Assembly (NCBI GenBank): GCA_910583925.1
Contig: CAJTZJ010000007.1
Location: 35,369 to 99,368 of the forward strand
Length of the DNA stretch: 64,000 nt
Source of the DNA: an uncultured Eubacterium sp.
GTDB lineage: Bacteria; Bacillota; Clostridia; Oscillospirales; Acutalibacteraceae
Direction of reading: 5' to 3'
Both the position numbers and the translations under genes were made by a program. Below, piece after piece: positions 8,712-17,518 of the stretch. Under the pieces are notes generated by a model. The model ran no database searches, was not told the DNA's origin, and was given only the letters and a program-made list of their open reading frames with translations. Each line of letters opens with the position of its first letter. Within the stretch, counting starts at the first letter, position 1.

Positions 8712-8736
8712 GAGATACTGCCTAACACAGTATCTC
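8712..8736 (-). terminator. Intrinsic terminator after fucI
   Basis: The stem GAGATACTG / CAGTATCTC with a 7-nt loop is followed on the minus strand by TTTTTATA. It separates the fucAUKI unit from the transporter-fucosidase unit. Confidence 0.85.
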
Positions 8737-8757
8737 CGCTAAAATCAGTTTGATGCT

Positions 8758-10542
8758 TTATTTATAAAGAGGACCATATGTTGCGCAAGCACGATAGTCG
8801 GCAGCTTCCAAATCCTCCGTTCCGAATGCAGACCAAGCATGCGGACGGAAAATCTTTTCCTCAGGCACATTATGCATATTAACAGGGATACGAAGCATAG
8901 AGGCAAGCGTGATTAAATCTGCACCAACATGACCGTAAACTGTTACACCGTGGTTTGCGCCCCAATTTGCCATAACACTGTAAACATCCGTAAACGCACC
9001 CTTTCCGGTAAGTCTTGGTGCAAACCAAGTTGTAGGCCATGTTCTGTCTGTTCTGACATCAATGGTATTATGGATTTCATCCGGCAAATCAGCCGTATAG
9101 CCCTCTGCAATCTGAAGCACAGGGCCGATACCCTCAACAACATTAACACGAAGCATTGTAACAGGCATTTCGGCACGGCATCTGAAATGGCTTGAAAATC
9201 CGCCGCCGCGGAAATATTCATAATTTGCTCTGCACCAATCCGTAGCATCAAGGCATGCTTTAATATCAGCATCTGTCATTTCCCAAAACGGCTTCATACA
9301 AGGCTCATTTTTGCTGTTTCTTGAAGCACCGCTGCCGTCAAGAGCAGTTGCACCCGAATTGATAAGATGAATAAAGCCGTTTTCGGCAACACCGCTTGGC
9401 TTCATACCTGTAACTCGCTCACATGCATCAGGACTCCAGTATGTACGAACATCATGGAAGCAGGGAGCCGTTCCCGTTACCAATGTTCCAAGCATCATGG
9501 CAGTACCGTTTAATGTATCATTTTCAGTTGCAAAAGGAGTAGGCGCCTTTTTTCCGTTCCAATCGAATGTTGAAGCCATAATTGCTTCCGAAAAGTCTGC
9601 GTTCGGAAGCCAGTCTGTCCAGTTTCTCTGACCCTGGAAGCCGCCTGCAACGGCATTTTTACCGAGTGCTTCCTCATGCCAGCCCATTTCATCCAGCTTC
9701 TTGTTTCCATAGAGAATATCACGCATAATCATAGTCATTTTCGTAATAAATTCCCAATCCTTATCAGCAGGAACAACCTTAGACTTTGTAATAACCTCGG
9801 GCAAATCCTTGCCTGCATTACAGTCAAAGCCCTCTTTGCAGTTTTCCTTTACCCAAGACAATGCACGCTGATATTCATCCTCATCATAAATACCGAGAGT
9901 TATTCTGCGAACAATTTCAGTCATATCAACCCATTCGGCACGAATACCGAAATATTTCTGGAACATATCCGCATTACAATAGCTTCCTGCAATACCCATT
10001 GCAACTCCGCCAAGATTAACATAAGCCTTGTTTTTCATCCAGCCAACGCTGACTGCAGCACGGGCAAAGCGCAGAATCTTCTCGGCAACATCAGCAGGAA
10101 CGCTTGTATCATCCATATCCTGAACATCATGGCCGTAAATTGAGAAAGCCGGAAGCCCCTTCTGTGCAAAAGCTGCCATAACTGCAGCAAGATAAACCGC
10201 ACCGGGACGCTCTGTTCCGTTAAATCCCCAAACAGCTTTAATTGTATTCGGATCCATATCAAAGGTTTCTGAGCCGTAGCACCAGCACGGGGTTACCGAA
10301 AGCGTTGCAACAACATTTTCAGCAGCAAACTGATTTGCACATTTTGCAGCTTCAGCACCGCCTCCGATTGTTGTTTCTGAAATAACACACTGAACAGCAG
10401 TGCCGTCAGGATAGCGAAGATTGCTTTCAATCAGCGCCTTTGCTGCCTCTGCCATTCCCATCGTTTGTTTTTCAAGACTTTCTCTAACACCGCCCCATCT
10501 TCCGTCAATACACGGGCGAATACCTATTTTAGGATAATTCAT
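8758..10542 (-). CDS. fucI: L-fucose isomerase
   Basis: The 594-residue protein is full length for FucI and begins with the signature YPKIGIRPCIDGRWGGVRES. The metal and catalytic regions are visible: FQGQRNWTD (Glu/Gln region), ATENDTLNG (Asp) and WGANHGV (His). The enzyme converts L-fucose to L-fuculose in the cytoplasm and is Mn-dependent. It sits 19 bp after the kinase gene and just before a terminator, last in the fucA-fucU-fucK-fucI unit. Confidence 0.97.
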   Translation of the reverse strand: MNYPKIGIRPCIDGRWGGVRESLEKQTMGMAEAAKALIESNLRYPDGTAVQCVISETTIGGGAEAAKCANQFAAENVVATLSVTPCWCYGSETFDMDPNTIKAVWGFNGTERPGAVYLAAVMAAFAQKGLPAFSIYGHDVQDMDDTSVPADVAEKILRFARAAVSVGWMKNKAYVNLGGVAMGIAGSYCNADMFQKYFGIRAEWVDMTEIVRRITLGIYDEDEYQRALSWVKENCKEGFDCNAGKDLPEVITKSKVVPADKDWEFITKMTMIMRDILYGNKKLDEMGWHEEALGKNAVAGGFQGQRNWTDWLPNADFSEAIMASTFDWNGKKAPTPFATENDTLNGTAMMLGTLVTGTAPCFHDVRTYWSPDACERVTGMKPSGVAENGFIHLINSGATALDGSGASRNSKNEPCMKPFWEMTDADIKACLDATDWCRANYEYFRGGGFSSHFRCRAEMPVTMLRVNVVEGIGPVLQIAEGYTADLPDEIHNTIDVRTDRTWPTTWFAPRLTGKGAFTDVYSVMANWGANHGVTVYGHVGADLITLASMLRIPVNMHNVPEEKIFRPHAWSAFGTEDLEAADYRACATYGPLYK

Positions 10543-10561
10543 AAACTTTTACCTCCAAAAA

Positions 10562-11977
10562 TTACTTACTGATAATATTGATATACTTTTCATAAGCCAT
10601 TTGCCATGCCTCATGGTTTTCAGGCTTATAGGTTTTAACCCTTTCGGATTTTCTGATAATTTCTCTTGCTTCATCAATACTGCCTATTTCCTCAAGTGCA
10701 ATAAGCTGAAGCATAATATTTCCAATAGCCGTTGCCTCGGTTGGTCCTGCAACAACATCAAAACCAAGGCTGTCAGCTGTCATTTGGCAAAGGAAGCGGT
10801 CTTTCGTTCCTCCGCCGAGAAGATGAAGAACATCAAAGCTTATGCCTGTGTTTTCACCTATCTGCTCTATGGCATAACGATATTTCATAGCAAGGCTTTC
10901 GTAAATACAGCGGATAACCATACCGATTGTTTGAGGAACTGCCTGATTGGTTTTTCTGCAGTAATCCTTTATTCTCTGCGGCAAATCGCCCTCTGTAGCA
11001 AATAATGAATCATCGGGGTCAATAAAGCAGGAAAACGGTTTTTCTGCTCTTGCCATCATTTCAAGATCATTATAGGAATAATCAAAGCCGGCTCTCTTAA
11101 GAGCTCTTCGTGTTTCCTGAATAAGCCATAATCCGCTTATATTCTTAAGATAATTTATCTTTCCGTTTGCGCCAAGCTCATTTGAAAGCTCATCCTGTCT
11201 GCTCTTTTCCGTAAGAATAGGTTCATCAAGCTCACAGCCGATTAAAGACCATGTACCGCAGGATAAAAAAGCAGGCGTGCTGCCCTTTTCGCAAGGCATT
11301 GCAGCGATTGCACACTGCGTATCATGGCCTGCTGCTGCAATTACTTTTATTCCGTCTTTTTCGCCGATAACCGCAGCACTGCTGCAAAGGGGTGCAAAAA
11401 TATTTGCATCTATACTGCACTTTCGGCAGACTGATTCACTCCATTTGCCTTTATTTAAATTAAGCATCTGAGAGGTTGAAGCAATTGTTTTTTCGCAAAC
11501 AGCATTTCCGCAAAGATAATATGCAAATAAATCAGGCATAAAAAGAAGCTTTTTTGCATTATTTTTTTCTTCACAGCTGAGCTGAAAAAGCGTATTTATC
11601 GGCATAATCTGATTGCCGGTTTCAGCATAAAGCTCTTCAGGAGATATCTTTTCAAAAACCTTTGCAAGCACCTGTTCCGTTCTGGTATCACGATAATGAA
11701 CAGGAGATTTTATAAGCCGTCCTTCTTCATCAATAAGCCCGTAATCAACGCCCCATGTATCAAAAGCAAGGCTGTCTATCCTGCCCGCCTTTTGCAGCGC
11801 CTTATCAATTTCAGAACAAATCATTTTAAAATCGTGGCACATGATACCATTTTCATAAACAGGAATATTATCAAATCTATGTATTTCTTCATAGCTGAGC
11901 TTTCCGTTATCAAATTCCGCCTTTATAGCTCTTCCGCTGGAAGCGCCGAAATCAAAGGCAACAACTGTTTTACTCAT
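10562..11977 (-). CDS. fucK: FGGY-family L-fuculokinase (rhamnulokinase-like)
   Basis: The 471-residue kinase has the N-terminal phosphate motif DFGASSGRAI, the substrate segment AFDTWGVDYGLID, the AAGHDTQCAIAAMP motif, the FLSCGTWSLIG motif and the C-terminal LHLLGGGTKDRFLCQMTA ATP-binding block. By sequence it is closer to rhamnulokinase (RhaB) than to E. coli FucK. Its place between fucose isomerase, mutarotase and fuculose-phosphate aldolase argues that it phosphorylates L-fuculose. Its start overlaps the fucU stop by 4 nt. Confidence 0.9.
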   Translation of the reverse strand: MSKTVVAFDFGASSGRAIKAEFDNGKLSYEEIHRFDNIPVYENGIMCHDFKMICSEIDKALQKAGRIDSLAFDTWGVDYGLIDEEGRLIKSPVHYRDTRTEQVLAKVFEKISPEELYAETGNQIMPINTLFQLSCEEKNNAKKLLFMPDLFAYYLCGNAVCEKTIASTSQMLNLNKGKWSESVCRKCSIDANIFAPLCSSAAVIGEKDGIKVIAAAGHDTQCAIAAMPCEKGSTPAFLSCGTWSLIGCELDEPILTEKSRQDELSNELGANGKINYLKNISGLWLIQETRRALKRAGFDYSYNDLEMMARAEKPFSCFIDPDDSLFATEGDLPQRIKDYCRKTNQAVPQTIGMVIRCIYESLAMKYRYAIEQIGENTGISFDVLHLLGGGTKDRFLCQMTADSLGFDVVAGPTEATAIGNIMLQLIALEEIGSIDEAREIIRKSERVKTYKPENHEAWQMAYEKYINIISK

Positions 11978-12411
11978 ACAACAACACCCTTTTGAAGCAT
12001 AATATTTGCGTAAATAGCCGTTTCCCCTGTTGCAATAATAAGATAAGCATCCTTTGCCTGTTCATAAAAAGCAAAGCGTTCAACCATTTCAATACCGCAG
12101 TGCAGAGGCTCATGCTTTTTCAGAATATCTTTATATGTATTCCAGATTGACGGTGTACCGCAAGTGTCACCCTCCATAACAGCCATTAAAGAAACAGGAT
12201 TTTCAACATAGCTGTCCAGAGGAAGAAGAGCCAGAACAGCATCAAGAATTTCAGGCACACCATGACCGTCTGCACGGATAACAATAGAATTTTTACCGAT
12301 ACTTTCAGCAGGAAAATTTCCGTCAGCAATAACCAATCTGTCACTGTGACCCATTTCGGCAAGCGCCTTTAATAAATCGGGAGATAAAACAGGAGAAATT
12401 CTTTTTAGCAT
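11974..12411 (-). CDS. fucU: L-fucose mutarotase, RbsD/FucU family
   Basis: The 145-residue protein has the family hallmark MGHSDRLVIADGNFPAES near the N-terminus, including the catalytic His, and ends with the expected ETAIYANIMLQKG. The enzyme interconverts alpha and beta anomers of L-fucose to feed the isomerase. The gene is 14 bp after the aldolase gene and overlaps the kinase gene by 4 nt. Confidence 0.94.
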   Translation of the reverse strand: MLKRISPVLSPDLLKALAEMGHSDRLVIADGNFPAESIGKNSIVIRADGHGVPEILDAVLALLPLDSYVENPVSLMAVMEGDTCGTPSIWNTYKDILKKHEPLHCGIEMVERFAFYEQAKDAYLIIATGETAIYANIMLQKGVVV

Positions 12412-12425
12412 AACAATCCCCCTCC

Positions 12426-13136
12426 TCAGTCCTTTTTATGAAGCATTTCATCTTCTTCGTTGAATACCTTGTAGCCCGGGTGTCTTCCCGTAACCTGATA
12501 ATACCCTCTGAGGTCAATAAGCTTTTGAATATTTTCTCTGCTGATATCGTGACTTCCGCCGAGGATAACAGCATTAATTGTAATCTTCGCCCAAAGCTCA
12601 AGGCTTTCCATTCTGTAAAACGCAGTAATAACATCACTGCCTACTGCAAGCGCACCGTGATTTTCAAGAAGCATAACATCATGCTCCTCAAGATACGGCT
12701 CAATTGCGTTAGGAACCTCAATAGTTGACGGTGTTCCGTAAGGTGTAAGCGGAACAGCACCGATAACAGCTACATCTTCAATCATATTATACATATCCAT
12801 TGCCTTATGGGCTACAGCAAAGCCTGTTGCTCCCGGCGGATGCGCATGGATAACACTTTTTACATCTTCTCTTTTATCATAGCAGCGAAGATGCATTTTG
12901 ATTTCACTTGACGGACGAAGTCCTTCGGCAGCCTCAAGCACCTCACCCTTGCTGTTCAACAAAACAAGCTTGTCCGGCGTAATAAAGGATTTGCTCATAC
13001 CCGTTGGTGTTGCAAGAATTGTTCCATCATCAAGCTTAACACTTACATTGCCGTCATTCGCAGCAACCCAGCCAAGCTGCCACATTTTATGGCAGACATC
13101 GCAAATCTGATCTTTAATCTCATTTATATTCTGCAT
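12426..13136 (-). CDS. fucA: L-fuculose-1-phosphate aldolase (class II aldolase/adducin family)
   Basis: The 236-residue protein carries the zinc ligands expected for FucA/AraD enzymes: the HxH pair in VIHAHPPGAT and the downstream His in LLENHGALAVG. The catalytic Glu is in PSSEIKMHL. It splits fuculose 1-phosphate into dihydroxyacetone phosphate and L-lactaldehyde. It is the first gene of the fucAUKI unit, starts after GGAGGTTAATT, and has a good promoter upstream. No lactaldehyde reductase or microcompartment gene is in the window. Confidence 0.93.
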   Translation of the reverse strand: MQNINEIKDQICDVCHKMWQLGWVAANDGNVSVKLDDGTILATPTGMSKSFITPDKLVLLNSKGEVLEAAEGLRPSSEIKMHLRCYDKREDVKSVIHAHPPGATGFAVAHKAMDMYNMIEDVAVIGAVPLTPYGTPSTIEVPNAIEPYLEEHDVMLLENHGALAVGSDVITAFYRMESLELWAKITINAVILGGSHDISRENIQKLIDLRGYYQVTGRHPGYKVFNEEDEMLHKKD

Positions 13137-13170
13137 AATTAACCTCCATAATATTTAATATGCTGATTAC

Positions 13171-13199
13171 ATTATATTATGATTGAGATTTTAATGCAA
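13171..13199 (-). promoter_or_regulatory. Sigma-A promoter of the fuc operon
   Basis: On the minus strand TTGCAT (13194-13199) is separated by exactly 17 bp from TATAAT (13171-13176), about 35 bp before the fucA start. Upstream DNA (13200-13390) is AT-rich and holds no gene. No regulator gene adjoins the operon. Confidence 0.7.
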
Positions 13200-13393
13200 T
13201 AAAATAAGCAAAATTTAAAAGAATTGTTCAAAAATCAATGTAAAGCAATACCACTTTACAAATTTAAATTTTTAATCTATATTAATAAGATATCTAACTC
13301 ATTTCATAATTTTACAGCTTTATACTAAATGTAACAAAATCTAATTGGCTTTTTCACAAATTCGTGATATCGTAAAAAAGGAACAGGGGGTAA

Positions 13394-13654
13394 GACGATG
13401 GAATATCCTTTGCATTCGGAGACTTTCTGCTTTACTTAACGCTTTCTCTCGGAACGGCAAGCTATTCTCTTGTTGGAGGACTTTTCTTTTCAACAACGGT
13501 TTTTGTTACAAGATTCATATTCCTATGTGTTGACAAAGAGCGGAAATGCCCATACACCAAGCTTGCAATTCCGGCTGAGGGATTTATTTGTACTTGCACC
13601 TTAGACTTGCTTTATTCTGTCAAAAGCTTTATACTGAATGCAAATCATTTTTAA
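13394..13654 (+). pseudogene. Remnant of a membrane-protein gene
   Basis: An open frame of about 86 codons without a start encodes a hydrophobic segment (FGDFLLYLTLSLGTASYS... VFVTRFIFLCV) and then a Cys-containing tail, ending at TAA 13652. A good ribosome site (AGGGGG) and ATG (13398) lie at its left edge but in a different frame that stops after 13 codons, which suggests a frameshift. The family was not recognised. It ends immediately before the ribosome site of the Spx-like gene. Confidence 0.4.
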
Positions 13655-13667
13655 GGAGTCAGTTAAA

Positions 13668-14018
13668 ATGTTATTTATTGAATATCCAAAATGCTCAACC
13701 TGTCAGAAAGCAAAAAAATGGCTTGATGAAAACGGCTTTGAATATGTAAGCAGACATATAAAAGAGGAAAACCCGACTTTTGAGGAGCTGAAAAAATGGT
13801 ATGCCGAAAGCGGAATGCCGCTTAAAAAATTTTTCAACACAAGCGGTATGCTCTATAAATCCATGCAGCTAAAAGAAAGGCTTTCTGAAATGAGCGAGGA
13901 GGAGCAGCTGAAACTCCTGGCAACAGACGGAATGCTCGTTAAAAGACCAATCATCATATCTGATAAAGCAATCTTAACAGGATTTCGCGAAAAGGAATGG
14001 ACAGAAAGACTTAAGTAA
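13668..14018 (+). CDS. Spx/ArsC/YffB-family thioredoxin-fold protein
   Basis: The 116-residue protein begins LFIEYPKCSTCQKAKKWLDE with the CxxC of the ArsC/Spx family, followed by the family blocks NPTFEELKKWY, FFNTSGMLY and LVKRPIIIS. The Arg and Pro of the last block match the arsenate-reductase-like fold. Spx members bind RNA polymerase and YffB-like members have unknown roles; the sequence does not decide. The ATG at 13668 follows AAGGAG and is preferred to an ATG 30 nt upstream. Confidence 0.88.
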   Translation: MLFIEYPKCSTCQKAKKWLDENGFEYVSRHIKEENPTFEELKKWYAESGMPLKKFFNTSGMLYKSMQLKERLSEMSEEEQLKLLATDGMLVKRPIIISDKAILTGFREKEWTERLK

Positions 14019-14031
14019 TACACCACATTAA

Positions 14032-14070
14032 AGCAACAACCGCCGAACAAAATGTTCGGCGGTTGTTGCT
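14032..14070. terminator. Long hairpin between convergent genes
   Basis: A perfect 18-bp stem (AGCAACAACCGCCGAACA and its complement) encloses a 3-nt loop. It lies between the Spx-like gene and the convergent surface-protein gene and probably ends both transcripts, although flanking T-runs are weak. Confidence 0.65.
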
Positions 14071-14083
14071 GTATTATCAGATT

Positions 14084-15007
14084 TTACTTATCATCCTGTA
14101 CTTCCTGTTTTTCTGTTTGACCTTTTTTAGCCTTAAAACTGTAATATGCTATCATAGCTATTCCGATTAATATGGAAAATACTGCTACGGAAATCAAAAT
14201 TTTTGAAGAATACGGAATACCGGATTTTTCTTTTACTTCTGTTATAATTTCGGCTTGATTCTCTGCCGTTTTAGCGGTGTCCTCTACAGAGGCATACTCC
14301 TCTGCTGTATATTTTCCCGTATTATCAGTCTTTGGCGGAGCAATATATCTGAATTTTGTTGTTTTCTCGGTTGTTGACTTTGAATGACTGCTTACGGTAT
14401 TGGTATTACTGTCCTTCTTGGTTTTCTTTGCAGATGAAGCTTTCTCATTATTAATTACTTCGGTTGTTTCTTCTTTACAGAATGGAAGCGTGATACAATC
14501 CGTAAGCTTATACGCTTTACCATTTACCATAACGGAAAATGAAACATCATTATCAATTGCTTTATCAGCCCTATTTTTGAATTCTATACCTAAATATATT
14601 TCCTGCCCCTGTGCGGTTGCTTCTCCGAAATTACAAACCGTTTCAAATGACTTCTTTATCTCACTGCCCGCTTCAATCATTCCGGATTCATCAAAAGTTA
14701 AAGTATATTTATTGATATCATTTGAAACACAGAATTCCACCTTGATATCATTTTCCTCATCATTCAAACTTGTTTCATTATAGCTTATGTGAAGATAAAA
14801 GCAATTGTTTTCAATATCCGTATAATAGCTGAACATACCGCTGTAATTCTCAAGCTTTTGTTCCGAAACATAACATACCCCGCTTTTTTCATACCATATT
14901 TCAGGATTGCTTACAAATGCAGTGTCCATAGCAAAAGCATTTATCGGTGTGAAAAGTAAAAGAATTATTACAGAAAAGCAAATTCCTGCTTTGTTTGAAA
15001 GCCTCAC
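14084..15007 (-). CDS. Membrane-anchored extracytoplasmic protein of unknown function
   Basis: The 307-residue protein has a signal peptide (hydrophobic core about 8-24, ending PINAFA), an ectodomain of about 160 residues rich in Tyr, Asn and Glu, and a Ser/Thr/Lys-rich linker (about 188-255) typical of wall-spanning spacers. A C-terminal transmembrane helix (about 271-291) and a Lys-rich cytoplasmic tail follow. The ectodomain was not assigned to a family. It stands alone between a strong hairpin and the merR-like gene. Confidence 0.82.
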   Translation of the reverse strand: MRLSNKAGICFSVIILLLFTPINAFAMDTAFVSNPEIWYEKSGVCYVSEQKLENYSGMFSYYTDIENNCFYLHISYNETSLNDEENDIKVEFCVSNDINKYTLTFDESGMIEAGSEIKKSFETVCNFGEATAQGQEIYLGIEFKNRADKAIDNDVSFSVMVNGKAYKLTDCITLPFCKEETTEVINNEKASSAKKTKKDSNTNTVSSHSKSTTEKTTKFRYIAPPKTDNTGKYTAEEYASVEDTAKTAENQAEIITEVKEKSGIPYSSKILISVAVFSILIGIAMIAYYSFKAKKGQTEKQEVQDDK

Positions 15008-15120
15008 TATTTTCCACCTTTTCCTACAAATTTCAGCATTTTATACGCTTTAATATTACCAATTATTGCAAATAATGTCAAATAGATTTTCTTCAGGAAT
15101 ACCAGAAAAACATAAAATCA

Positions 15121-15144
15121 GGGAGCATATTTTTATATGCTCCC
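15121..15144 (-). terminator. Terminator-like hairpin after the merR-like gene
   Basis: The stem GGGAGCATAT / ATATGCTCCC with a 4-nt loop lies just past the MerR-type stop at 15151. The T-run after it is weak (GATTTTATG). Confidence 0.65.
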
Positions 15145-15150
15145 TTTCGG

Positions 15151-15858
15151 TTATATCATCGCTTCAATTGCTTTTACCGTAAATTCAGCTGTGCCGACAC
15201 CACCGGCTTTGTTTATATTATTTTTAAATCTTTCATCTGCAGCATACATTTTCCCCAACTCTTTAAATAGTACATCTGTACAGGTATAGTAATTATCCGT
15301 AATAAAATTCTGCAGTTGCTTTATCAGCTTTTGCACCGCTTCACAGTTGACAGAAAGATGCTTTACTTTGCCTAATTCTTCAAAAATCCGCAAAAACTCA
15401 TCCGATTTATCTGCTGAAGCAGAATACTTTTGTTCAAATTCCTTATAGACATCCGTATTTCCCCATTTTTGCTTTGCCTCGGCAGCATAGTTTTCAATTT
15501 CTGTTTTATCAAACACGGAAAAGTTCATATTTTCAACTCCTTTCATGAATAATTCACGGGCAGAAATAATGATTTCATCAAGGCGGTTTCTCTGTAATTC
15601 AAGCAGCATAATCTGCTCTTTTAGTGCTGTTTTTATATCAAAATCAGCATGATCAAGAATTGCTTTGATTTCCTTAAGCGGAAACTGCAGTTCCCGAAAA
15701 AGCAGTATACTATGCAAGCGTTCCAATGCTGTATCGTCATACAGCCTGTAGCCTGCATCTGTAATTTTTGTTGGCTTCAGTAAATCTATTTCATCATAAT
15801 AATGAAGCGTGCGCACACTGATGCCCGTCAGCCTGCTTATTTCTTTAACTGTTTTCAT
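15151..15858 (-). CDS. MerR-family regulator with TipAS drug-sensing domain
   Basis: The 235-residue protein has an N-terminal MerR helix-turn-helix (VKEISRLTGISVRTLHYYDEI, then AGYRLY), a dimerisation helix (about 85-115), and a C-terminal alpha-helical domain (about 120-232) of the TipAS type. TipAS domains bind thiopeptides and other hydrophobic drugs and turn the regulator into an activator. Its own promoter has the 19-bp spacer that MerR proteins act on, so it is probably autoregulated. The divergent GyrI-like gene may share that control region. Confidence 0.93.
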   Translation of the reverse strand: MKTVKEISRLTGISVRTLHYYDEIDLLKPTKITDAGYRLYDDTALERLHSILLFRELQFPLKEIKAILDHADFDIKTALKEQIMLLELQRNRLDEIIISARELFMKGVENMNFSVFDKTEIENYAAEAKQKWGNTDVYKEFEQKYSASADKSDEFLRIFEELGKVKHLSVNCEAVQKLIKQLQNFITDNYYTCTDVLFKELGKMYAADERFKNNINKAGGVGTAEFTVKAIEAMI

Positions 15859-15880
15859 CAGTATCCCTCCCGTTAATTAC

Positions 15881-15911
15881 AGTATAGACTATTACGCTCC
15901 GTGAGAGTCAA
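15881..15911 (-). promoter_or_regulatory. MerR-type promoter with 19-bp spacer and dyad
   Basis: Read leftward, TTGACT (15906-15911) and TATACT (15881-15886) are separated by 19 bp instead of 17. The spacer carries a dyad with GACTCTCACG on one side and AATAGTC on the other. This overlong spacer with dyad is diagnostic of promoters untwisted by MerR-family activators. Confidence 0.8.
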
Positions 15912-15989
15912 TCGTTTTTTATAAATTTTTATATAAATTTATTTTCTTTTATGATATAATAAATTTATAAATCAGAAAGGTAAATAATT

Positions 15990-16628
15990 ATGGCTTTTGA
16001 TTACAAGAAAGAATACAAGGAATTCTATATGCCGAAGAAGAAACCAAGCATTGTAGAAATTCCGAAAATGAATTATATTGCAGTCAGGGAAAAAGGCAAT
16101 CCGAATGACGAAAACGGCGAATATAAAAAAAGCATCAGCTTGTTGTATGCCATTGCTTTTACTATCAAAATGAGCTATAAAGGTACACATAAAATTGACG
16201 GATATTTTGAATATGTAGTTCCTCCGCTTGAAGGCTTTTGGTGGCAGGAAAACACACAAGGATTTGATTATAACAGAAAAGAGGATATGCAGTTTATTTC
16301 CGTTATAAGATTGCCTGATTTTGTAACAAAAGATGATTTCAAATGGGCAGTTGATGAGGCAACTCAAAAGAAAAAGCAGGATTTCTCAAAGGTTGAATTT
16401 TTCACTTATGATGAGGGTATTTGTGTTCAGTGTATGCATATAGGCTCTTATGATAACGAGCCTGAAACAGTTGCTTTAATGCACAAACATATGGAAGAAA
16501 GCGGCTGTGAATTGGATATAACGGACAGCAGACTTCATCACGAGATTTATTTGAGTGACCCCAGAAGATGTGATGAGAGTAAGCTGAAAACAGTTATCAG
16601 ACACCCTATAAAAAAGATTGATATGTAA
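15990..16628 (+). CDS. GyrI-like small-molecule-binding domain protein
   Basis: The 212-residue protein opens with DYKKEYKEFYMPKKKPSIVEIPKMNYIAVREKG, as in GyrI-like proteins of Firmicutes. It keeps the central LEGFWW motif, the VEFFTYDEGICVQCMHIGSYDNEP strand-loop and the HHEIYLSDPRR motif. The family binds hydrophobic ligands and some members hydrolyse cyclopropanoid toxins. It has no DNA-binding domain. It is divergent from the TipAS-type regulator and is first in a train of fourteen small rightward genes. Confidence 0.9.
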   Translation: MAFDYKKEYKEFYMPKKKPSIVEIPKMNYIAVREKGNPNDENGEYKKSISLLYAIAFTIKMSYKGTHKIDGYFEYVVPPLEGFWWQENTQGFDYNRKEDMQFISVIRLPDFVTKDDFKWAVDEATQKKKQDFSKVEFFTYDEGICVQCMHIGSYDNEPETVALMHKHMEESGCELDITDSRLHHEIYLSDPRRCDESKLKTVIRHPIKKIDM

Positions 16629-16639
16629 AAGGATTAATT

Positions 16640-17140
16640 ATGCTGCGTTTAAGAAAATACAAAACAAGTGACGCTCAGGTTATAACAAAGTGGTTAAAAA
16701 ACGAATATGCCTTTCGTCAATGGAGTGCAAACAGGTATGAAAGCTATCCGATAACGGCTGATGATATGAATCAGTATTATTCACAGTATGACGATGATGC
16801 GTTGTATATATTAACTGCAATTGACGAAAATAAAATTACCGGTCATATTACTATACGCTTTATTGATGATACAAGAAAGATTGCCCGCCTTGGTTTTGTC
16901 ATAGTTGATGACAGCAAACGAGGCAAAGGCTACGGAAAGCTGCTTGTTTCGTCTGCGCTGAATTATACCTTTAATGAATTGAAGGCTGATAAAGTAACTT
17001 TAGGTGTTTTTGAAAATAATGACCCTGCTGTTCATTGCTATCAGTCTTGTGGCTTCAAAATAGTAAAAAAAGAAATAATCGAAAGCTATCAATGTATGGG
17101 TGAAACTTGGAATTGCATTGAAATGGAAGTAAGCAGATAA
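16640..17140 (+). CDS. GNAT-family N-acetyltransferase
   Basis: The 166-residue protein has GNAT motif A (GFVIVDDSKRGKGYGKLLVSSAL, with the acetyl-CoA-binding R/QxxGxG/A as KRGKGYG) and motif B (LGVFENNDPAVHCYQSCGFK). It is closest in style to RimJ/RimL-type enzymes. The substrate cannot be told. It follows the GyrI-like gene after 11 bp. Confidence 0.93.
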   Translation: MLRLRKYKTSDAQVITKWLKNEYAFRQWSANRYESYPITADDMNQYYSQYDDDALYILTAIDENKITGHITIRFIDDTRKIARLGFVIVDDSKRGKGYGKLLVSSALNYTFNELKADKVTLGVFENNDPAVHCYQSCGFKIVKKEIIESYQCMGETWNCIEMEVSR

Positions 17141-17172
17141 TAACAATTTATTCAAAAGGCAGTGTGTGAAAA

Positions 17173-17484
17173 ATGGAGAAGATTAAAGATTTATTGATTA
17201 AACTGAAAAACAAGTTTATCAAGTTTTGTAAATGGATATGGAAAGAATGTAAAGATTGGAAAACCGTTGTAATTTTTGCAATTGTGGTAGTAATTATGTA
17301 TTCGCCTGTTTGGGGCGGATATTTGTGCCACGCTCTGTTTCACTGGAAATGGTGCAGCGTGATGGCAACCGCATATCTTGCATTCTGGGCAGGTCCGTTC
17401 ACACCCTTTTTCCCAATGTGCATTGCTATCACTTTGGGAATTCGGCGGATAATTGATAAGATAAAAGGCAGAGAAAAAATGTAA
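17173..17484 (+). CDS. Small membrane protein
   Basis: The 103-residue protein has a basic, Trp-rich N-terminus (LIKLKNKFIKFCKWIWKECK), a transmembrane helix (about 33-50), and a second hydrophobic hairpin (about 63-90, PFTPFFPMCIAITLG) before a basic tail. It resembles unnamed Clostridia membrane proteins and no function is known. It lies in the small-gene train. Confidence 0.75.
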   Translation: MEKIKDLLIKLKNKFIKFCKWIWKECKDWKTVVIFAIVVVIMYSPVWGGYLCHALFHWKWCSVMATAYLAFWAGPFTPFFPMCIAITLGIRRIIDKIKGREKM

Positions 17485-17518
17485 TGTAGTTTACAGTAAT
17501 TTGAAAGCGAGAAATATA

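Noticed and set aside
13345..13533. Rightward 62-residue ORF upstream of the Spx-like gene
   Set aside because: It has poor composition; the membrane-like frame in the same DNA (13394-13654) is the more plausible remnant.
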